Counted from the first letter of the stretch, positions 1 to 9,170 are shown. The stretch is 64,000 bases of DNA from Celeribacter baekdonensis (GCF_900102315.1 NZ_FNBL01000012.1:57271-121270); one strand, 5' to 3'. A program made the numbers and translations. The notes: generated by a model not told the origin, from the letters alone.

Positions 1-174
1 CACGATGCCCAAGGGACCGGTGATCGCATCGACAATGCCTTGAAGCAGGGTCTGTACCGGCGAGAGGTCGATGCTTTGCGCAAGCGCTGGACCCGCCAGC
101 ACGATAAGGGCCGTCGCGCCGAGCGCGACGATCGCCCGCGTGCGGAGCACGCTTTGACGTTTCCTCGATGTCAT
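1..174 (-). CDS. virB2: VirB2/TrbC-like conjugal pilin subunit, 5' part only
   Basis: The frame begins at the ATG at 174 and leaves the window after 58 codons. It has a basic N-terminus, a hydrophobic signal segment ending in an Ala-Leu-Ala-Gln cleavage-like site near residue 33, then the start of a second hydrophobic stretch. That is the layout of VirB2/TrbC major pilins of type IV secretion systems, which are processed and stored in the inner membrane. Its ATG overlaps the stop of the upstream transglycosylase, the usual virB1-virB2 order. The family call rests on layout and context because the C-terminal half is not visible. Confidence 0.7.
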   Translation of the reverse strand, partial: MTSRKRQSVLRTRAIVALGATALIVLAGPALAQSIDLSPVQTLLQGIVDAITGPLGIV

Positions 175-854
175 GAAAGATCTCCTCTGAGCCGCTCAAA
201 CACGGCAGTCACACGGGCCACATGCCCTTGGGTTTCTCGAAAAGGGGGGATGCCGCCGTGGCGTGTGACCGCCTCAGGGCCAGCGTTGTACGCGGCAAGG
301 GCCAGAGAACCCTCACCGAACTGGTCGAGCATCATCAGCAAGTAGCGGGCTGATCCGTCGAGGTTCTGCGCAATGTCATGTGGGTCCACGCCGAGGTCGC
401 GGGCGGTATCCGGCATAAGCTGGCCAAGGCCTATGGCACCGACAGGGCTACGTGCAGCCGGATTGTATGCGCTCTCGACTTCGATATTGGCCCGGTAAAG
501 GAGCGCCCAATCAGTGACTGAAAGCCCTGCGCGACGCAGCGCACCATGCCCGGCATACCGCAGAGCCGTGGTCTCGATCGCATGGAGGATTTCTGGGGTG
601 GCGCGGGCGGCGGATCGAGCCGGGATCGCTGTCTCGCTCGTTGCGTCAGGAACGCGAGGTTCTGCGAAGAGAAAAAGGCGCCCGTTTGCCTCTTGAGAAG
701 AGGAAATCAATTGGCCGTCTGGGCCAACCGAAAAGATGAAACCGTCGGCCAGGGCCGGGGGCGCGGAACAAACGCCTGTACCCAAAGCAACGACGAGCGC
801 AGTCGCGCGGTCAGCTGCCTTTGACCGGAGGCGCGGCGTGGCGCTCGCGGCCAC
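171..854 (-). CDS. virB1: Lytic transglycosylase, VirB1-like
   Basis: This is an SLT-type lytic transglycosylase that would open peptidoglycan for a conjugation apparatus. The catalytic Glu lies near residue 127 in a VESAYNP motif, followed by the family hallmarks GAIGLGQLMP and LALAAYNAGP. About 35 N-terminal residues form a signal peptide ending in PPALADG. I place the start at the GTG at 854, overlapping the upstream gene by 44 bases. The same frame stays open further upstream, but the reading there is the shadow of that gene. Its stop overlaps the ATG of the pilin gene, so the two are translationally coupled. Confidence 0.82.
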   Translation of the reverse strand: MAASATPRLRSKAADRATALVVALGTGVCSAPPALADGFIFSVGPDGQLISSSQEANGRLFLFAEPRVPDATSETAIPARSAARATPEILHAIETTALRYAGHGALRRAGLSVTDWALLYRANIEVESAYNPAARSPVGAIGLGQLMPDTARDLGVDPHDIAQNLDGSARYLLMMLDQFGEGSLALAAYNAGPEAVTRHGGIPPFRETQGHVARVTAVFERLRGDLS

Positions 855-1137
855 CTTCTTCAAGTGGGATGCTAGCGGTCGTACAGCCCATGTCGGCCAG
901 GAAACTGACAAGGCCAACGATGGTTTTGAAGTCGCGGAGCTTGAGGACGCTTCGGCTGGTGACGAGCATCTTATCGTCACGCTCATCAGTGGCGACGGCG
1001 CGGATGACCCACGAGCCGTACCAGCTGTTATGGCGCTTCTCTGCTCTCTCCTTGCAGACCACCTCAATGAGGTAGCCCTCGGCGAGCAAGCCGCGCAGTC
1101 CGTCTTCTGTAACCACATTCGGGGCTTCTTCAATCAT
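811..1137 (-). CDS. Conserved plasmid protein of unknown function, first gene of the virB-like operon
   Basis: The product is 108 residues, soluble, with no signal peptide or obvious domain. It has mixed charged and beta-type sequence, such as SWVIRAVATDERDDKM. I do not recognise a family. The start is the ATG at 1137, 66 bases downstream of the conserved promoter element at 1203-1233. It overlaps the transglycosylase gene downstream, so it is the promoter-proximal gene of the secretion operon. It might be an operon-specific regulator or accessory protein, but nothing in the sequence shows which. Confidence 0.6.
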   Translation of the reverse strand: MIEEAPNVVTEDGLRGLLAEGYLIEVVCKERAEKRHNSWYGSWVIRAVATDERDDKMLVTSRSVLKLRDFKTIVGLVSFLADMGCTTASIPLEEGGRERHAAPPVKGS

Positions 1138-1202
1138 GGCCTTCCCTTGGGTCCTTGTTCTGCCTGGGTGCAGTATCAGGCCCACGGGGTCGCAACACCG
1201 TG

Positions 1203-1233
1203 AGCGATACAAAACAACATTAATGATAGCAAG
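1203..1233 (-). promoter_or_regulatory. Promoter/operator of the virB-like operon, repeated at 41214-41244
   Basis: Read on the minus strand this block contains TTGCTA, 17 bases, then TATCGC, a plausible -35/-10 pair ending about 65 bases before the ATG at 1137. Thirty of its 31 bases recur in front of the plus-strand gene at 41271. Conservation in front of two unrelated plasmid genes argues for a shared promoter or regulator site. Confidence 0.6.
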
Positions 1234-1325
1234 ACAATAATAACGTGTTGACGAAGTTCGCCTTGCTCCGATAACGGTGATAGCCGACAGAATGATAATC
1301 TTAAAGGCGGCAAAGGAGTTTTGCC

Positions 1326-1610
1326 CTGCGGCTGTTTATTGCGCGCAACGCACCGTTGCTGTTCGCGTTCCTGCTTGGAAGCATGCCGATAGCCGCGGCA
1401 GCAGATTGCGTACCTCCCGAACGACCGTTCTTGCCTCAGTCGCAAGACGACATGCGTGCCTACGCCGATCTGATCAGAAGCGATTTCGAGACCTACATTG
1501 CCGATGTGCAGGACTACTTTCGTTGTCTCGACGCCGAGCGCGCTCGCGCCTTTGTTGAGGCGAGGGAGGTCAGTGATGACTACGCCAGGTTCCTGAATGC
1601 TCTCGAGTAA
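1326..1610 (+). CDS. Small secreted protein of unknown function
   Basis: A short exported protein with a hydrophobic signal ending in IAAAADC and a mature part of about 65 mostly acidic, helical residues. It has two Cys (ADC and YFRC) that could pair. No family is recognised. The first conventional start in frame is TTG at 1356, but this cuts into the signal peptide and has no ribosome site. CTG at 1326 sits 7 bases after AAAGGAG (1312-1318) and gives a complete signal, so I prefer it despite the rare codon. A decayed copy with a nonsense codon lies at 40086-40214. Confidence 0.5.
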   Translation: MRLFIARNAPLLFAFLLGSMPIAAAADCVPPERPFLPQSQDDMRAYADLIRSDFETYIADVQDYFRCLDAERARAFVEAREVSDDYARFLNALE

Positions 1611-1856
1611 GCGACTACGGGTTTGTGCCGCCAGTAGAAATCAACCGTTAGACCAACGCTCCGTCAGTCTCTAACGCAATGATGTTTTTCAAGCGGGCGA
1701 TCATGTCGTCACCGCTTGCGACATCCGCGCTCGCACATTCATTGATCGATTAGGATTTCAGCAGTTTGTTCAGACTTCTACGAAGAATGTATGAAAAATT
1801 GGCCCACACGTTTTGGTGACTTGCCGACATTTTGTTTCAGCAATACAGCTTCAAAA

Positions 1857-2201
1857 ATGATGTACAGGATTCGGGCCTTTTTTGGGATACTCCAGATTGC
1901 CTCCATATTGGTGGCAGTGACCCTGATGCCGTCCAATGCATCAGCCATGGTTTCGTGCTCTGTTGAACAACTCGCCCAGGAGTCTTCAAACGAGCGCCAC
2001 CATCATGAAACGGACATTCCGGCTGCAGATATCGACCATGGAGCAGACCACTGTGCGTCACATATCTGCGTGGTCGGAGACTTCGTAGGTGCCGAAAGTT
2101 GCACAAAGCAGTCCGCTAATGTTTCCCTCCGGTCCTGGGATATTGCGTCCCTAGTCCGTTCGGCCACACCCGAAGGTTTGCGGCGCCCTCCTCGCGCCTG
2201 A
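1857..2201 (+). CDS. Small secreted His/Cys-rich protein (HC-x4-C type), metal-island specific
   Basis: After a signal peptide (about residues 1-30) comes a His-rich stretch, ERHHHETD, then DHCASHIC, a further Cys and a Pro/Arg-rich tail ending RRPPR. The layout (signal, His/Cys motif, short hydrophobic strand, Pro-ending tail) recurs in products at 14165, 18595 and 62100, suggesting a family of periplasmic metal-binding or sensing peptides. An upstream ATG at 1791 is possible, but only the later ATGs at 1857/1860 lead straight into a signal sequence. The preceding 246 bases hold no gene I can support. Function is inferred from composition only. Confidence 0.55.
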   Translation: MMYRIRAFFGILQIASILVAVTLMPSNASAMVSCSVEQLAQESSNERHHHETDIPAADIDHGADHCASHICVVGDFVGAESCTKQSANVSLRSWDIASLVRSATPEGLRRPPRA

Positions 2202-2261
2202 TGCACCTGTAGCCGCAGTTTGACTGCGACCATCTGCATCTGACATTTCGAGGAAATCTAA

Positions 2262-2477
2262 GTGAAAATTCTGCTTGCGGCATCCTTGCCGCTGTTCGGG
2301 GCCGCCTGCTCGGCGCTTCCTGAACTTGAAACCGTGCCAGCGCTTACGGCGGCGGTTACATCGCCTGTGGTCGCGTCTGCGCAACCCGGGCCTGTTGTTG
2401 CTTACGCGGGCTACTCGGTCGGAGAACCGGCCGAATGGCGGACGCTGAATGATGAACAACGGGAGGGTGGCGAATGA
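2262..2477 (+). CDS. Small lipoprotein preceding the outer-membrane factor gene
   Basis: A 71-residue product with a short signal and lipobox FGAAC, then an Ala/Val/Pro-rich linker and a polar end. Ribosome site GAGGAAA lies just upstream of the ATG. It overlaps the next gene by four bases, so it is made together with the TolC-type lipoprotein. Proteins this small and of such low complexity are hard to assign. A lipid-anchored spacer or adaptor in the same efflux or oxidase system is a guess. Confidence 0.6.
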   Translation: MKILLAASLPLFGAACSALPELETVPALTAAVTSPVVASAQPGPVVAYAGYSVGEPAEWRTLNDEQREGGE

Positions 2478-3874
2478 AACTGCCTCTTCTCATGGGGTCC
2501 ATGTTGCTGGTGTCCGCCTGCGCCAGTCCTGCCGTTCTTGAGCGCGCAAAACCAGATCGCGCGGGCTTTGGCAGTGTCGAGACGGGTGCACGCCAGGCTC
2601 TAGGGGCCACACCGATCTGGAACCTGTCTGCCGCGGACCTTGAGGAAACGCGCAAGAGGGTTCACGCCATGGTGCATGGTAAGACCGTCAGCGCCGACAC
2701 CGCAGTGCAGGTTGCCCTGATAAACAGTCCCGCACTTCAAGCCAGCTTCGCTGAGCTAGGTCTGTCCTCAACTGACTTATGGGAAGTGGCTATGGGGCCG
2801 GTGCCCTCGATCGGTGTGTCAATCTCCGGGTTGGCTGGCGATGTCACTCGCACACTTGAGGCAACATTAATCAACTCCCTGCTCGACGTGGCAACATCCG
2901 CACCGCGGACCCAACTTGCGGAGATTCGCTTCAGACAATCCGAACTTGCTGCGCTCGCCGACACGATAGACTTGGCCGTTGAAACCCGCCGGGCCTGGAT
3001 TGAGGCGGTTGGCGCTTTCGAAGCCGCTGCACTGATCGCTCAAACTCAGGGCACTGCCGAGGCAGCGTCCGAACTTGCTGTGCAACTGGGCCGTACCGGC
3101 GCGATGAGCAAGGCCGATCAAGCAAGAGAGCATGCCTTTACTGCTGAGCTTGCCGCCGAACGTGCAGCCGCCCAATTGGAGGCGCAATTGGCCAAAGAAA
3201 AACTGCTTCGGCTGATGGGGCTTTGGGGTAGCGACACCACTGTATTCGTGCCGGACTCGCTGCCCGCCTTGCCTGGTGGCCCGCGCGTTGCAGGAAATAT
3301 CGAACAGCTGGCACTGGCAAACCGCGTAGACCTGGCATCTGGAAAGCTGGAACTCGAGGCGCTCGCGCTGGACTACCGTCTGACCGGGCAAACCCGTATG
3401 GTCTCGGACGTCCAGTTGGTGGCTGGTTTCGACCTGGAACGTGCAGCCGGAGAAACCGAGGCCAATCCAGCGCTTGCTCTAGATTTCGAGATCCCGCTCT
3501 ACGACACCGGTCCGCTGGTGTCGAAGCGTGGCCGCATGGCCTATCTGCAGGCAGCGAACAGGCTGGCCCAGCAGGCCGTCGATGCGCGTTCGGACGCACG
3601 CATGGCCTATAGGGCCATCACCGGTCGCCATAGCATCGCGCGGCATTGGCGCGACTCTGTTTTGCCTCTGCGACGCCAGATCGATGACGAAGCGCTGCTG
3701 TCCTACAACGGCATGCTGACCTCGACCTTTGAATTGATCGCTGATGCCCAGGAGGGGCTCGCTTCGCGCCTCTCTGCCGCAGAAGCGAAACGTGACTACT
3801 GGCTTGCCGAAACAGACGCGACCGCGGCGATTTGGGGCGGGGCAATTACTCTGACCGGAGGTAGCGAAGAATGA
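2474..3874 (+). CDS. TolC-family outer-membrane factor (lipoprotein)
   Basis: The 466-residue protein has a signal with lipobox LVSAC and long Ala/Glu/Leu-rich amphipathic helices typical of outer-membrane efflux proteins. Two repeats are visible. The first holds a region around NSPALQASFAELGLS, the second one around ANRVDLASGKLELEALALDY. Such proteins form a trimeric channel through the outer membrane. No inner-membrane RND pump or adaptor gene is next to it, which is unusual. It instead opens an operon with an MCO, a cupredoxin and a CusF-like protein. It could serve a pump encoded elsewhere, or act with the oxidase as CopB-type proteins do in other copper operons. Confidence 0.85.
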   Translation: MKLPLLMGSMLLVSACASPAVLERAKPDRAGFGSVETGARQALGATPIWNLSAADLEETRKRVHAMVHGKTVSADTAVQVALINSPALQASFAELGLSSTDLWEVAMGPVPSIGVSISGLAGDVTRTLEATLINSLLDVATSAPRTQLAEIRFRQSELAALADTIDLAVETRRAWIEAVGAFEAAALIAQTQGTAEAASELAVQLGRTGAMSKADQAREHAFTAELAAERAAAQLEAQLAKEKLLRLMGLWGSDTTVFVPDSLPALPGGPRVAGNIEQLALANRVDLASGKLELEALALDYRLTGQTRMVSDVQLVAGFDLERAAGETEANPALALDFEIPLYDTGPLVSKRGRMAYLQAANRLAQQAVDARSDARMAYRAITGRHSIARHWRDSVLPLRRQIDDEALLSYNGMLTSTFELIADAQEGLASRLSAAEAKRDYWLAETDATAAIWGGAITLTGGSEE

Positions 3875-5238
3875 TGAACCGTCGTCAATTACTGGGCGCG
3901 GGATTGACCGCGAGCGCTGGAGCTGTGCTGGCGAACGCCGGGGCCGCGCAAACACGCTTTCGCGATCTGCCCGAGGCCGCCTTTACCGACAGCCCCTATA
4001 CACAAGTTCCCCCAAGGCCTTCGGATCGGTTCGACTACAACCCCGTTGTAACACTGAACGGATGGTCTTTGCCGTATCGCATGAACGGAGATGTAAAGGA
4101 GTTCCACCTCGTTGCAGAGCCTGTTGAAAGGATTATGGCGGACGGGATGATTGCGCGGCTCTGGGGCTACAATGGCCAATCCACCGGACCCACAATCGAA
4201 GCGGTCGAAGGCGAGCGGGTGCGTATTTACGTAACCAACCGTCTTCCGGAACATACCAGCGTGCATTGGCACGGACTGATCCTGCCATCGGGAATGGATG
4301 GAGTTGGTGGTTTGTCGCATCCCGGCATCCCGCCGGGTAAGACCTTCGTCTACGAGTTCGACCTCATCAAGTCCGGCACCTTCATGTACCACCCGCATGC
4401 GGACGAGATGGTACAGATGGCCATGGGCATGATGGGGCTCTTCATCGTGCATCCGCGCGACACGGCGTTCATGCCGGTGGACCGGGATTTCGCGTTCCTC
4501 CTTGCGGCCTATGACATCGACCCGGGGACCTACATCCCGCGCGTGGCCGAGATGACCAATTTCAACATGTGGACCTGGAACAGCCGGATCTTCCCGGACA
4601 TCGATCCTCTGGTGGTCAACAAGGGGGACCGCGTCCGTGTGCGTTGTGGCAACCTGACGATGACCAACCACCCAATTCACATGCATGGCTATGACTTTCA
4701 GGTCACCTGTACTGACGGAGGCTGGGTGCCGGAAAGTGCCCGTTGGCCCGAGGTCTCGATCGACATTCCTGTAGGCGCCATGCGCGCCTACGAGTTCGAC
4801 GCGATTCACGAAGGTGACTGGGCGATCCACTGCCACAAGTCGCACCACACCATGAATGCTATGGGCCACGACATCCCTACATTTATTGGCGCCGACAAGT
4901 CCCGCCTGACCCAAATGATCCGCCGCCAGCAGCCTGGCTACATGCCGATGGGCACGGCGGGTATGGCGGATATGGGCGAGATGTCGATGGAGATCCCCGA
5001 GAACACCGTGCCGATGATGACCGGATGGGGGCCGCATGGCCCATTGGAAATGGGTGGCATGTTTAGCGTGGTGAAGGTTCGCGAGGGCATCGACCGCGAC
5101 GATTACAGCGATCCTGGCTGGTACGACAACCCGCCCGGAACACAGGCCTACGAATGGACGGGCGAGCTGCCCGAACATGCATACAACACCAGTCCGAAAA
5201 CCGTGATCACGCCGCGCGGCGGCGTGCGGCAGGGCTGA
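3871..5238 (+). CDS. Multicopper oxidase (copper-resistance type)
   Basis: A 455-residue exported MCO with a Tat-like start (NRRQLLGAG). The four copper-binding blocks are visible: HWHGLILP, MYHPHADE, HPIHMHGYDF and HCHKSHHTMNAMGHD. Between the last two domains there is a Met-rich tail (MGTAGMADMGEMSMEIP) that could take up Cu(I). It would oxidise Cu(I) to the less toxic Cu(II) in the periplasm. Its start overlaps the stop of the TolC-type gene, and the cupredoxin and CusF genes follow, forming one unit. The third domain is short compared with CueO, as in other CopA/CumA-like oxidases. Confidence 0.9.
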   Translation: MMNRRQLLGAGLTASAGAVLANAGAAQTRFRDLPEAAFTDSPYTQVPPRPSDRFDYNPVVTLNGWSLPYRMNGDVKEFHLVAEPVERIMADGMIARLWGYNGQSTGPTIEAVEGERVRIYVTNRLPEHTSVHWHGLILPSGMDGVGGLSHPGIPPGKTFVYEFDLIKSGTFMYHPHADEMVQMAMGMMGLFIVHPRDTAFMPVDRDFAFLLAAYDIDPGTYIPRVAEMTNFNMWTWNSRIFPDIDPLVVNKGDRVRVRCGNLTMTNHPIHMHGYDFQVTCTDGGWVPESARWPEVSIDIPVGAMRAYEFDAIHEGDWAIHCHKSHHTMNAMGHDIPTFIGADKSRLTQMIRRQQPGYMPMGTAGMADMGEMSMEIPENTVPMMTGWGPHGPLEMGGMFSVVKVREGIDRDDYSDPGWYDNPPGTQAYEWTGELPEHAYNTSPKTVITPRGGVRQG

Positions 5239-5264
5239 TGCCAGAGCACAGGAGAAACACGCTC

Positions 5265-5741
5265 ATGAAAACTGCACTTTTGACATTGGGGCTGGCCCTG
5301 ATTCCCGCCCTCGCAATTGCGGACGCCGGGCACGGCAACGGTCAAATGGCCATCGGCATGCCTGCGATGCATGGCCATGAACCCACGCGAACCATCGATG
5401 TGATAATGCGTGAGGACTACGACAAGGACGCACCGTTCGTCTTCGAACCCTCCTCGGAAATGACTTTTTCTGAGGGTGAAACCGTGCGCCTGCGCATCAC
5501 GAACATGGGTGAGGAAACCCACGAGTTCGTGATGGATTCGATGGCACAAAACGCTGAACACAAAGAGCTGATGGCCAAGTTCCCTGAGATGGAACATGAC
5601 GACCCTAACGCTGTGCGCCTTGAACCAGGTGAAGAGGCGGAGATCCTTTGGACTTTCAACAAGGCCGGCAACTTCGAATTCGCCTGCCTGCTGCCCGGCC
5701 ACTATGAAGGCGGCATGCACGGCGCCCTTACTGTCAACTGA
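5265..5741 (+). CDS. Cupredoxin-domain copper protein
   Basis: The 158-residue product has a signal peptide of about 20 residues and one cupredoxin domain. Type 1 copper ligands are His86 (EETHEF), Cys141, His146 and Met151 (ACLLPGHYEGGMHG). A His/Met-rich N-terminal stretch (GHGNGQMAIGMPAMHGHE) may add Cu(I) sites. The start is the ATG at 5265, preceded by CAGGAGAAA. Longer readings begin inside the MCO gene. It probably acts as a periplasmic copper store or as electron acceptor for the oxidase encoded just upstream. Confidence 0.88.
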   Translation: MKTALLTLGLALIPALAIADAGHGNGQMAIGMPAMHGHEPTRTIDVIMREDYDKDAPFVFEPSSEMTFSEGETVRLRITNMGEETHEFVMDSMAQNAEHKELMAKFPEMEHDDPNAVRLEPGEEAEILWTFNKAGNFEFACLLPGHYEGGMHGALTVN

Positions 5742-5764
5742 TCTCAAATCAAAGGAAACCAATC

Positions 5765-6052
5765 ATGACCAAATTTTTGACGCTCGCCGCTGCCCTTCTG
5801 ATGACCGCTGGAACTGCAATTGCTGCTAGCGATAGTGCCATGTCCTCGGGCACGGTGACCAAGATCGATGCCAAGTGGAACAAGATTACTGTCGACCATG
5901 GCCCGCTGGAAAACCTCGACATGCCAGCAATGAAAATGGTCTTCGTTCTCGCCGATCCCGCGATGCTGGAAGGGCTGAGTGAAGGCGCACAGATCAACTT
6001 CGTTGCCGACCGTGTGAATGGCAAGCTGACTATTACAGAGCTGGTGCAGTAA
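5765..6052 (+). CDS. CusF-like periplasmic copper-binding protein
   Basis: A signal peptide is followed by a small OB-fold domain of the CusF family, with the DMPAMKMVF signature. Likely Cu(I) ligands are His45, Met53, Met56 and Met58. In E. coli CusF the residue at position 53 is the Trp that caps the metal, so a Met replaces it here. Ribosome site AAAGGAAAC precedes the ATG. It closes the operon and is followed by a strong hairpin. With no CusBA pump in view, it may hand copper to the cupredoxin or MCO instead. Confidence 0.87.
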   Translation: MTKFLTLAAALLMTAGTAIAASDSAMSSGTVTKIDAKWNKITVDHGPLENLDMPAMKMVFVLADPAMLEGLSEGAQINFVADRVNGKLTITELVQ

Positions 6053-6060
6053 CTACAGGT

Positions 6061-6091
6061 CGCGCGCCCTGTCTCGCAGGGCGCGCGATTT
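6061..6091 (+). terminator. Hairpin terminator between the copper operon and cueR
   Basis: An 11-bp perfect GC-rich stem (6061-6071 with 6077-6087) with a five-base loop is followed by ATTTCATT. It sits 8 bases after the CusF stop and 16 bases before the cueR stop, so it can end transcripts from both convergent units. Confidence 0.75.
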
Positions 6092-6107
6092 CATTCGTCG
6101 TCGGAGA

Positions 6108-6512
6108 TCATGAGAAAGTTGCGTCGTCTACGACAGAAAGATCCGCAAGAATTGGACAATCCGGTCGGTGATCGCCAGCACACTGGTGCACGAGAGACGA
6201 AAGAGTTTCTTTCATCGACATGAGTTTAGAGATCTTTTCATCAATCTGGCGCAGGTGCTCCTCTGCGACGGCCTTTACCTGCGCACTTTCTCGATTGTCA
6301 TCGTTATAGAGCGCCAAAAGCGTACGGCAGTCTTCGATTGTAAATCCCAAGGCTCGCGCTCGTCCGATGAATGCCAGCTTATGAAAATCGATCTCTCTGA
6401 AGCTTCGATACCCGTTTGCAGCGCGCAAAGGTGTTACTAGACCGATATCCTCATAGTAGCGAATGGTCTTGGCCGGCACTCCTGACCGCTCGGCAACATC
6501 ACCAATGTTCAT
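6108..6512 (-). CDS. cueR: MerR-family copper-responsive regulator CueR
   Basis: This 134-residue protein has the N-terminal MerR winged helix (GVPAKTIRYYEDIGL), a dimerisation helix, and the metal loop with Cys111 and Cys119 (CAGDHRPDC) typical of CueR-type Cu(I)/Ag(I)/Au(I) sensors. These activate promoters with 19-bp spacers. It lies 12 bases behind copA on the same strand, so it is probably co-transcribed from the copA promoter and thus raised by copper. Four matching promoters occur in the window, at 9060, 9140, 15685 and 24037. Confidence 0.9.
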   Translation of the reverse strand: MNIGDVAERSGVPAKTIRYYEDIGLVTPLRAANGYRSFREIDFHKLAFIGRARALGFTIEDCRTLLALYNDDNRESAQVKAVAEEHLRQIDEKISKLMSMKETLSSLVHQCAGDHRPDCPILADLSVVDDATFS

Positions 6513-6524
6513 TTCTGCCTCCTC

Positions 6525-9029
6525 TCACTCGGCCGGGACGGGGGCGAAGTCCTCCACCCGCCCAGACTCTTGGCGCTCGTCCATCGCCGGTCTTACGCGC
6601 CGCAGCCGCAAGGCGTTCGTCAAGACAAAGACCGAGCTAAGTGCCATCGCACCGGCAGCGACGACCGGTGACAGCAGCACGGCGAAACTCGGATAAAGCG
6701 CTCCGGCGGCCAAGGGTATCAAAGCCACATTGTAACCAAAGGCCCAACCAAGGTTCTGTTTGATGTTTCGCATGGTGTGTCGCGAGATCTCGAAAGCGTT
6801 CACAACGCCGCGAAGATCACCGGACATCAATACGACATCTGCGCTTTCGATCGCCACATCCGTGCCAGTGCCGATGGCGATGCCAACATCCGCGTGGGCG
6901 AGCGCGGGTGCATCGTTGATGCCATCGCCAACAAAGGCCAATGTGCCCTGCTGGCGCAGATTTTCCAGTGCCGCCACCTTGCCGTCGGGCAAGACCCCCG
7001 CGATCACGTGGTCGATACCAGTCTCTTCGGCAATTGCTTCTGCCGTTTCGCGTTTGTCGCCGGTAATCATTGCCACCTTCAAACCCAGACTGTGCAGTGC
7101 GGCAATCGCGGCTCGGCTCGAGGGTTTGACCGGATCGGCGACGCCAATCGCAGCCACCGCCTTGCCATTGATTGCGGCGAAGAGTGCGGTGCGACCTTGC
7201 CGTGCGAGCATAGTTTCAGCCTCTGCGAGTTCACCAAGATCGATCCCTTCGCGCTGCATCATTCGGTCAGCTCCGACAACAACCTCGGCCCCGTCAACGA
7301 TGGCGCGCACGCCATACCCTGTAATCGAAGTAAACGCGCTCGGTTCCGACAGTCTGATGTTTTCCGCCTGCGCGCCGCGCACGATAGCTTCGGCGATCGG
7401 GTGTTCTGATCTGGCTTCGACCGATGCGACTGCCGCAAGAACGGTGCAGCGCTCGGCTCCTTCCGCCAGCACAAGGTCGGTCAGCGCGGGACGTCCGGCG
7501 GTGACGGTGCCGGTCTTGTCCAGAGCGACAACCTTGACGTCCCCCAATGCTTGCAGAGCATCCCCCTTGCGGAACAACACGCCCATTTCAGCAGCGCGAC
7601 CGGTCCCGACCATGATCGACGTCGGCGTCGCCAGTCCCATCGCGCAGGGACAAGCAATGATGAGAACTGAGACACCCGCGACCAGCGCATAGGTGAGGGC
7701 GGGATCAGGGCCGAATATTAGCCAGACAAGGATCGTCAAGGCGGCGAGGGTCATCACAGCGGGGACGAACCAAAGCGTGATCCGATCCACCAACCCTTGA
7801 ATGGGGAGCTTGGCGCCCTGCGCATCTTCGACCATGCGGATGATTTGGGACAACGTGGTATCCGCACCAACACGCGTTGCTTTATAGGTCAGACTGCCCG
7901 CGCCATTGACCGTACCGCCCGTGACAGGATCACCAGCCGACTTGCCGACCGGCACGGGTTCCCCGGTGATCATGCTTTCATCGACATGGCTTTCGCCGTC
8001 CACAACCTCACCGTCCACGGCGAGTCGTTCTCCGGGGCGCACAACAATCAGATCTCCGGTGCGCAAGGCATCGATCTCGACCTCGACCGCATCGCCGTCA
8101 CGCAAAATACGCGCCGTACGAGCCTGTAGGCCGAGCAGCTTCTCGATTGCAGCCCCTGTTCGCCCTTTCGCTCGCGCTTCGAGCCAGCGCCCGATCAGGA
8201 TCAGGACCACGATGACCGCGGCGGCCTCGAAGTAGACAGCGCGGACGGCCTCGGGCATCAGCGACGGGAAGAACGTTGCGACAACTGAATAAAGATAAGC
8301 TGCGCCTGTGCCGACGGCGACCAGACTGTTCATGTCTGGAGCACCTTTCAGCAAGGCCGGAAACCCTTTCAGATAGAACTGTCGGCCGGGCCCAATGAGC
8401 ACAGCCGTTGTGAGGATGAACTGGATCAACCAGCTGGCCTGCTGTCCTATGGTATTGTTGATCGCCATATGCACGGCCGGGATCAGGTGCCCGCCCATTT
8501 CCATCAGGAAAACCGGCAAAGCGAGTGCTGCGGCCAGTGCCACCCGGCGTGCCAACCCGCGCGCTTCCTCTTCTTTTCGCGAAGTGCGATCCTGTGTTGC
8601 CGTGGCCTCGGCCACGCTGGCTGGATATCCGGCTTGCTCGGATGCACGGATGAGGGCCACAGGGTCGGTCATGCCCTCAAGATATGTGATGCGCGCATTT
8701 TCCGCCGCAAGATTAACGTTGACCTCCAACACGCCGGGAACCGAGGCAAGTGCCTTATCGACGCGCCCGACACAAGAAGCACATGACATGGACGCGATGT
8801 TCAGCGTCACGGATGCCGTTCGCGCTGGATACCCGAGATCTTTCAGGGCTTGGACCGCATCTTGCAGGTGGGACGAACCATCCACGCTGAAACGCGCAGT
8901 CTCGTTCGCGAGGTTCACCGAGACATCGGATATTCCCCTCAACGCGGCTAGGCCCCGATCCACGCGCCCTACGCATGAGGCGCAAGACATTCCTTCAATC
9001 GAGAGTGTCACTTTGGATTGATCTGTCAT
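6525..9029 (-). CDS. copA: Copper-exporting P1B-type ATPase
   Basis: An 834-residue Cu(I)-translocating ATPase of the inner membrane. Two N-terminal heavy-metal domains carry MSCASC motifs (about residues 12 and 80). After these come paired membrane helices, the TGEP phosphatase loop, the membrane CPC site ([11 protein letters not shown]), DKTGT phosphorylation site, SEHP motif and GDGINDAPA hinge. The ATG at 9029 is chosen because it lies 31 bases from a clear CueR-type -10 box and begins MTDQSK. The frame is open 33 bases further. It exports Cu(I) to the periplasm, where the MCOs act. Confidence 0.95.
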   Translation of the reverse strand: MTDQSKVTLSIEGMSCASCVGRVDRGLAALRGISDVSVNLANETARFSVDGSSHLQDAVQALKDLGYPARTASVTLNIASMSCASCVGRVDKALASVPGVLEVNVNLAAENARITYLEGMTDPVALIRASEQAGYPASVAEATATQDRTSRKEEEARGLARRVALAAALALPVFLMEMGGHLIPAVHMAINNTIGQQASWLIQFILTTAVLIGPGRQFYLKGFPALLKGAPDMNSLVAVGTGAAYLYSVVATFFPSLMPEAVRAVYFEAAAVIVVLILIGRWLEARAKGRTGAAIEKLLGLQARTARILRDGDAVEVEIDALRTGDLIVVRPGERLAVDGEVVDGESHVDESMITGEPVPVGKSAGDPVTGGTVNGAGSLTYKATRVGADTTLSQIIRMVEDAQGAKLPIQGLVDRITLWFVPAVMTLAALTILVWLIFGPDPALTYALVAGVSVLIIACPCAMGLATPTSIMVGTGRAAEMGVLFRKGDALQALGDVKVVALDKTGTVTAGRPALTDLVLAEGAERCTVLAAVASVEARSEHPIAEAIVRGAQAENIRLSEPSAFTSITGYGVRAIVDGAEVVVGADRMMQREGIDLGELAEAETMLARQGRTALFAAINGKAVAAIGVADPVKPSSRAAIAALHSLGLKVAMITGDKRETAEAIAEETGIDHVIAGVLPDGKVAALENLRQQGTLAFVGDGINDAPALAHADVGIAIGTGTDVAIESADVVLMSGDLRGVVNAFEISRHTMRNIKQNLGWAFGYNVALIPLAAGALYPSFAVLLSPVVAAGAMALSSVFVLTNALRLRRVRPAMDERQESGRVEDFAPVPAE

Positions 9030-9059
9030 TTCAGTCTCCTGGAATCCCATTTGACACCC

Positions 9060-9090
9060 CAAATAGGAGTTCCAGTGACTGGAAGGTCAA
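9060..9090 (-). promoter_or_regulatory. CueR-type promoter of copA-cueR
   Basis: On the minus strand: -35 TTGACC (9085-9090), a 19-bp spacer holding the dyad TTCCAGTCACTGGAA, and -10 TATTTG (9060-9065). The overlong spacer is the hallmark of promoters distorted and activated by MerR-family regulators. Confidence 0.88.
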
Positions 9091-9139
9091 TACCCAATTT
9101 GAACTTTCCTGGCTTCGCTTTAAAAATCTACGGAGACCC

Positions 9140-9170
9140 TTGACCTTCCCCCCACTGGAAGCCCCATCTG
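9140..9170 (+). promoter_or_regulatory. CueR-type promoter of copZ
   Basis: -35 TTGACC (9140-9145), 19-bp spacer with TTCC/GGAA arms, and -10 CATCTG (9165-9170). It ends 34 bases before the copZ ATG and is divergent from the copA promoter 50 bases away, so one regulator can switch both. Confidence 0.85.

Noticed and set aside
3889..5178. A 429-codon open frame on the minus strand.
   Set aside because: It lies exactly opposite the MCO gene at 3871, is His/Val/Arg-rich as expected for antisense of a His-rich gene, and has no recognisable domain or ribosome site.
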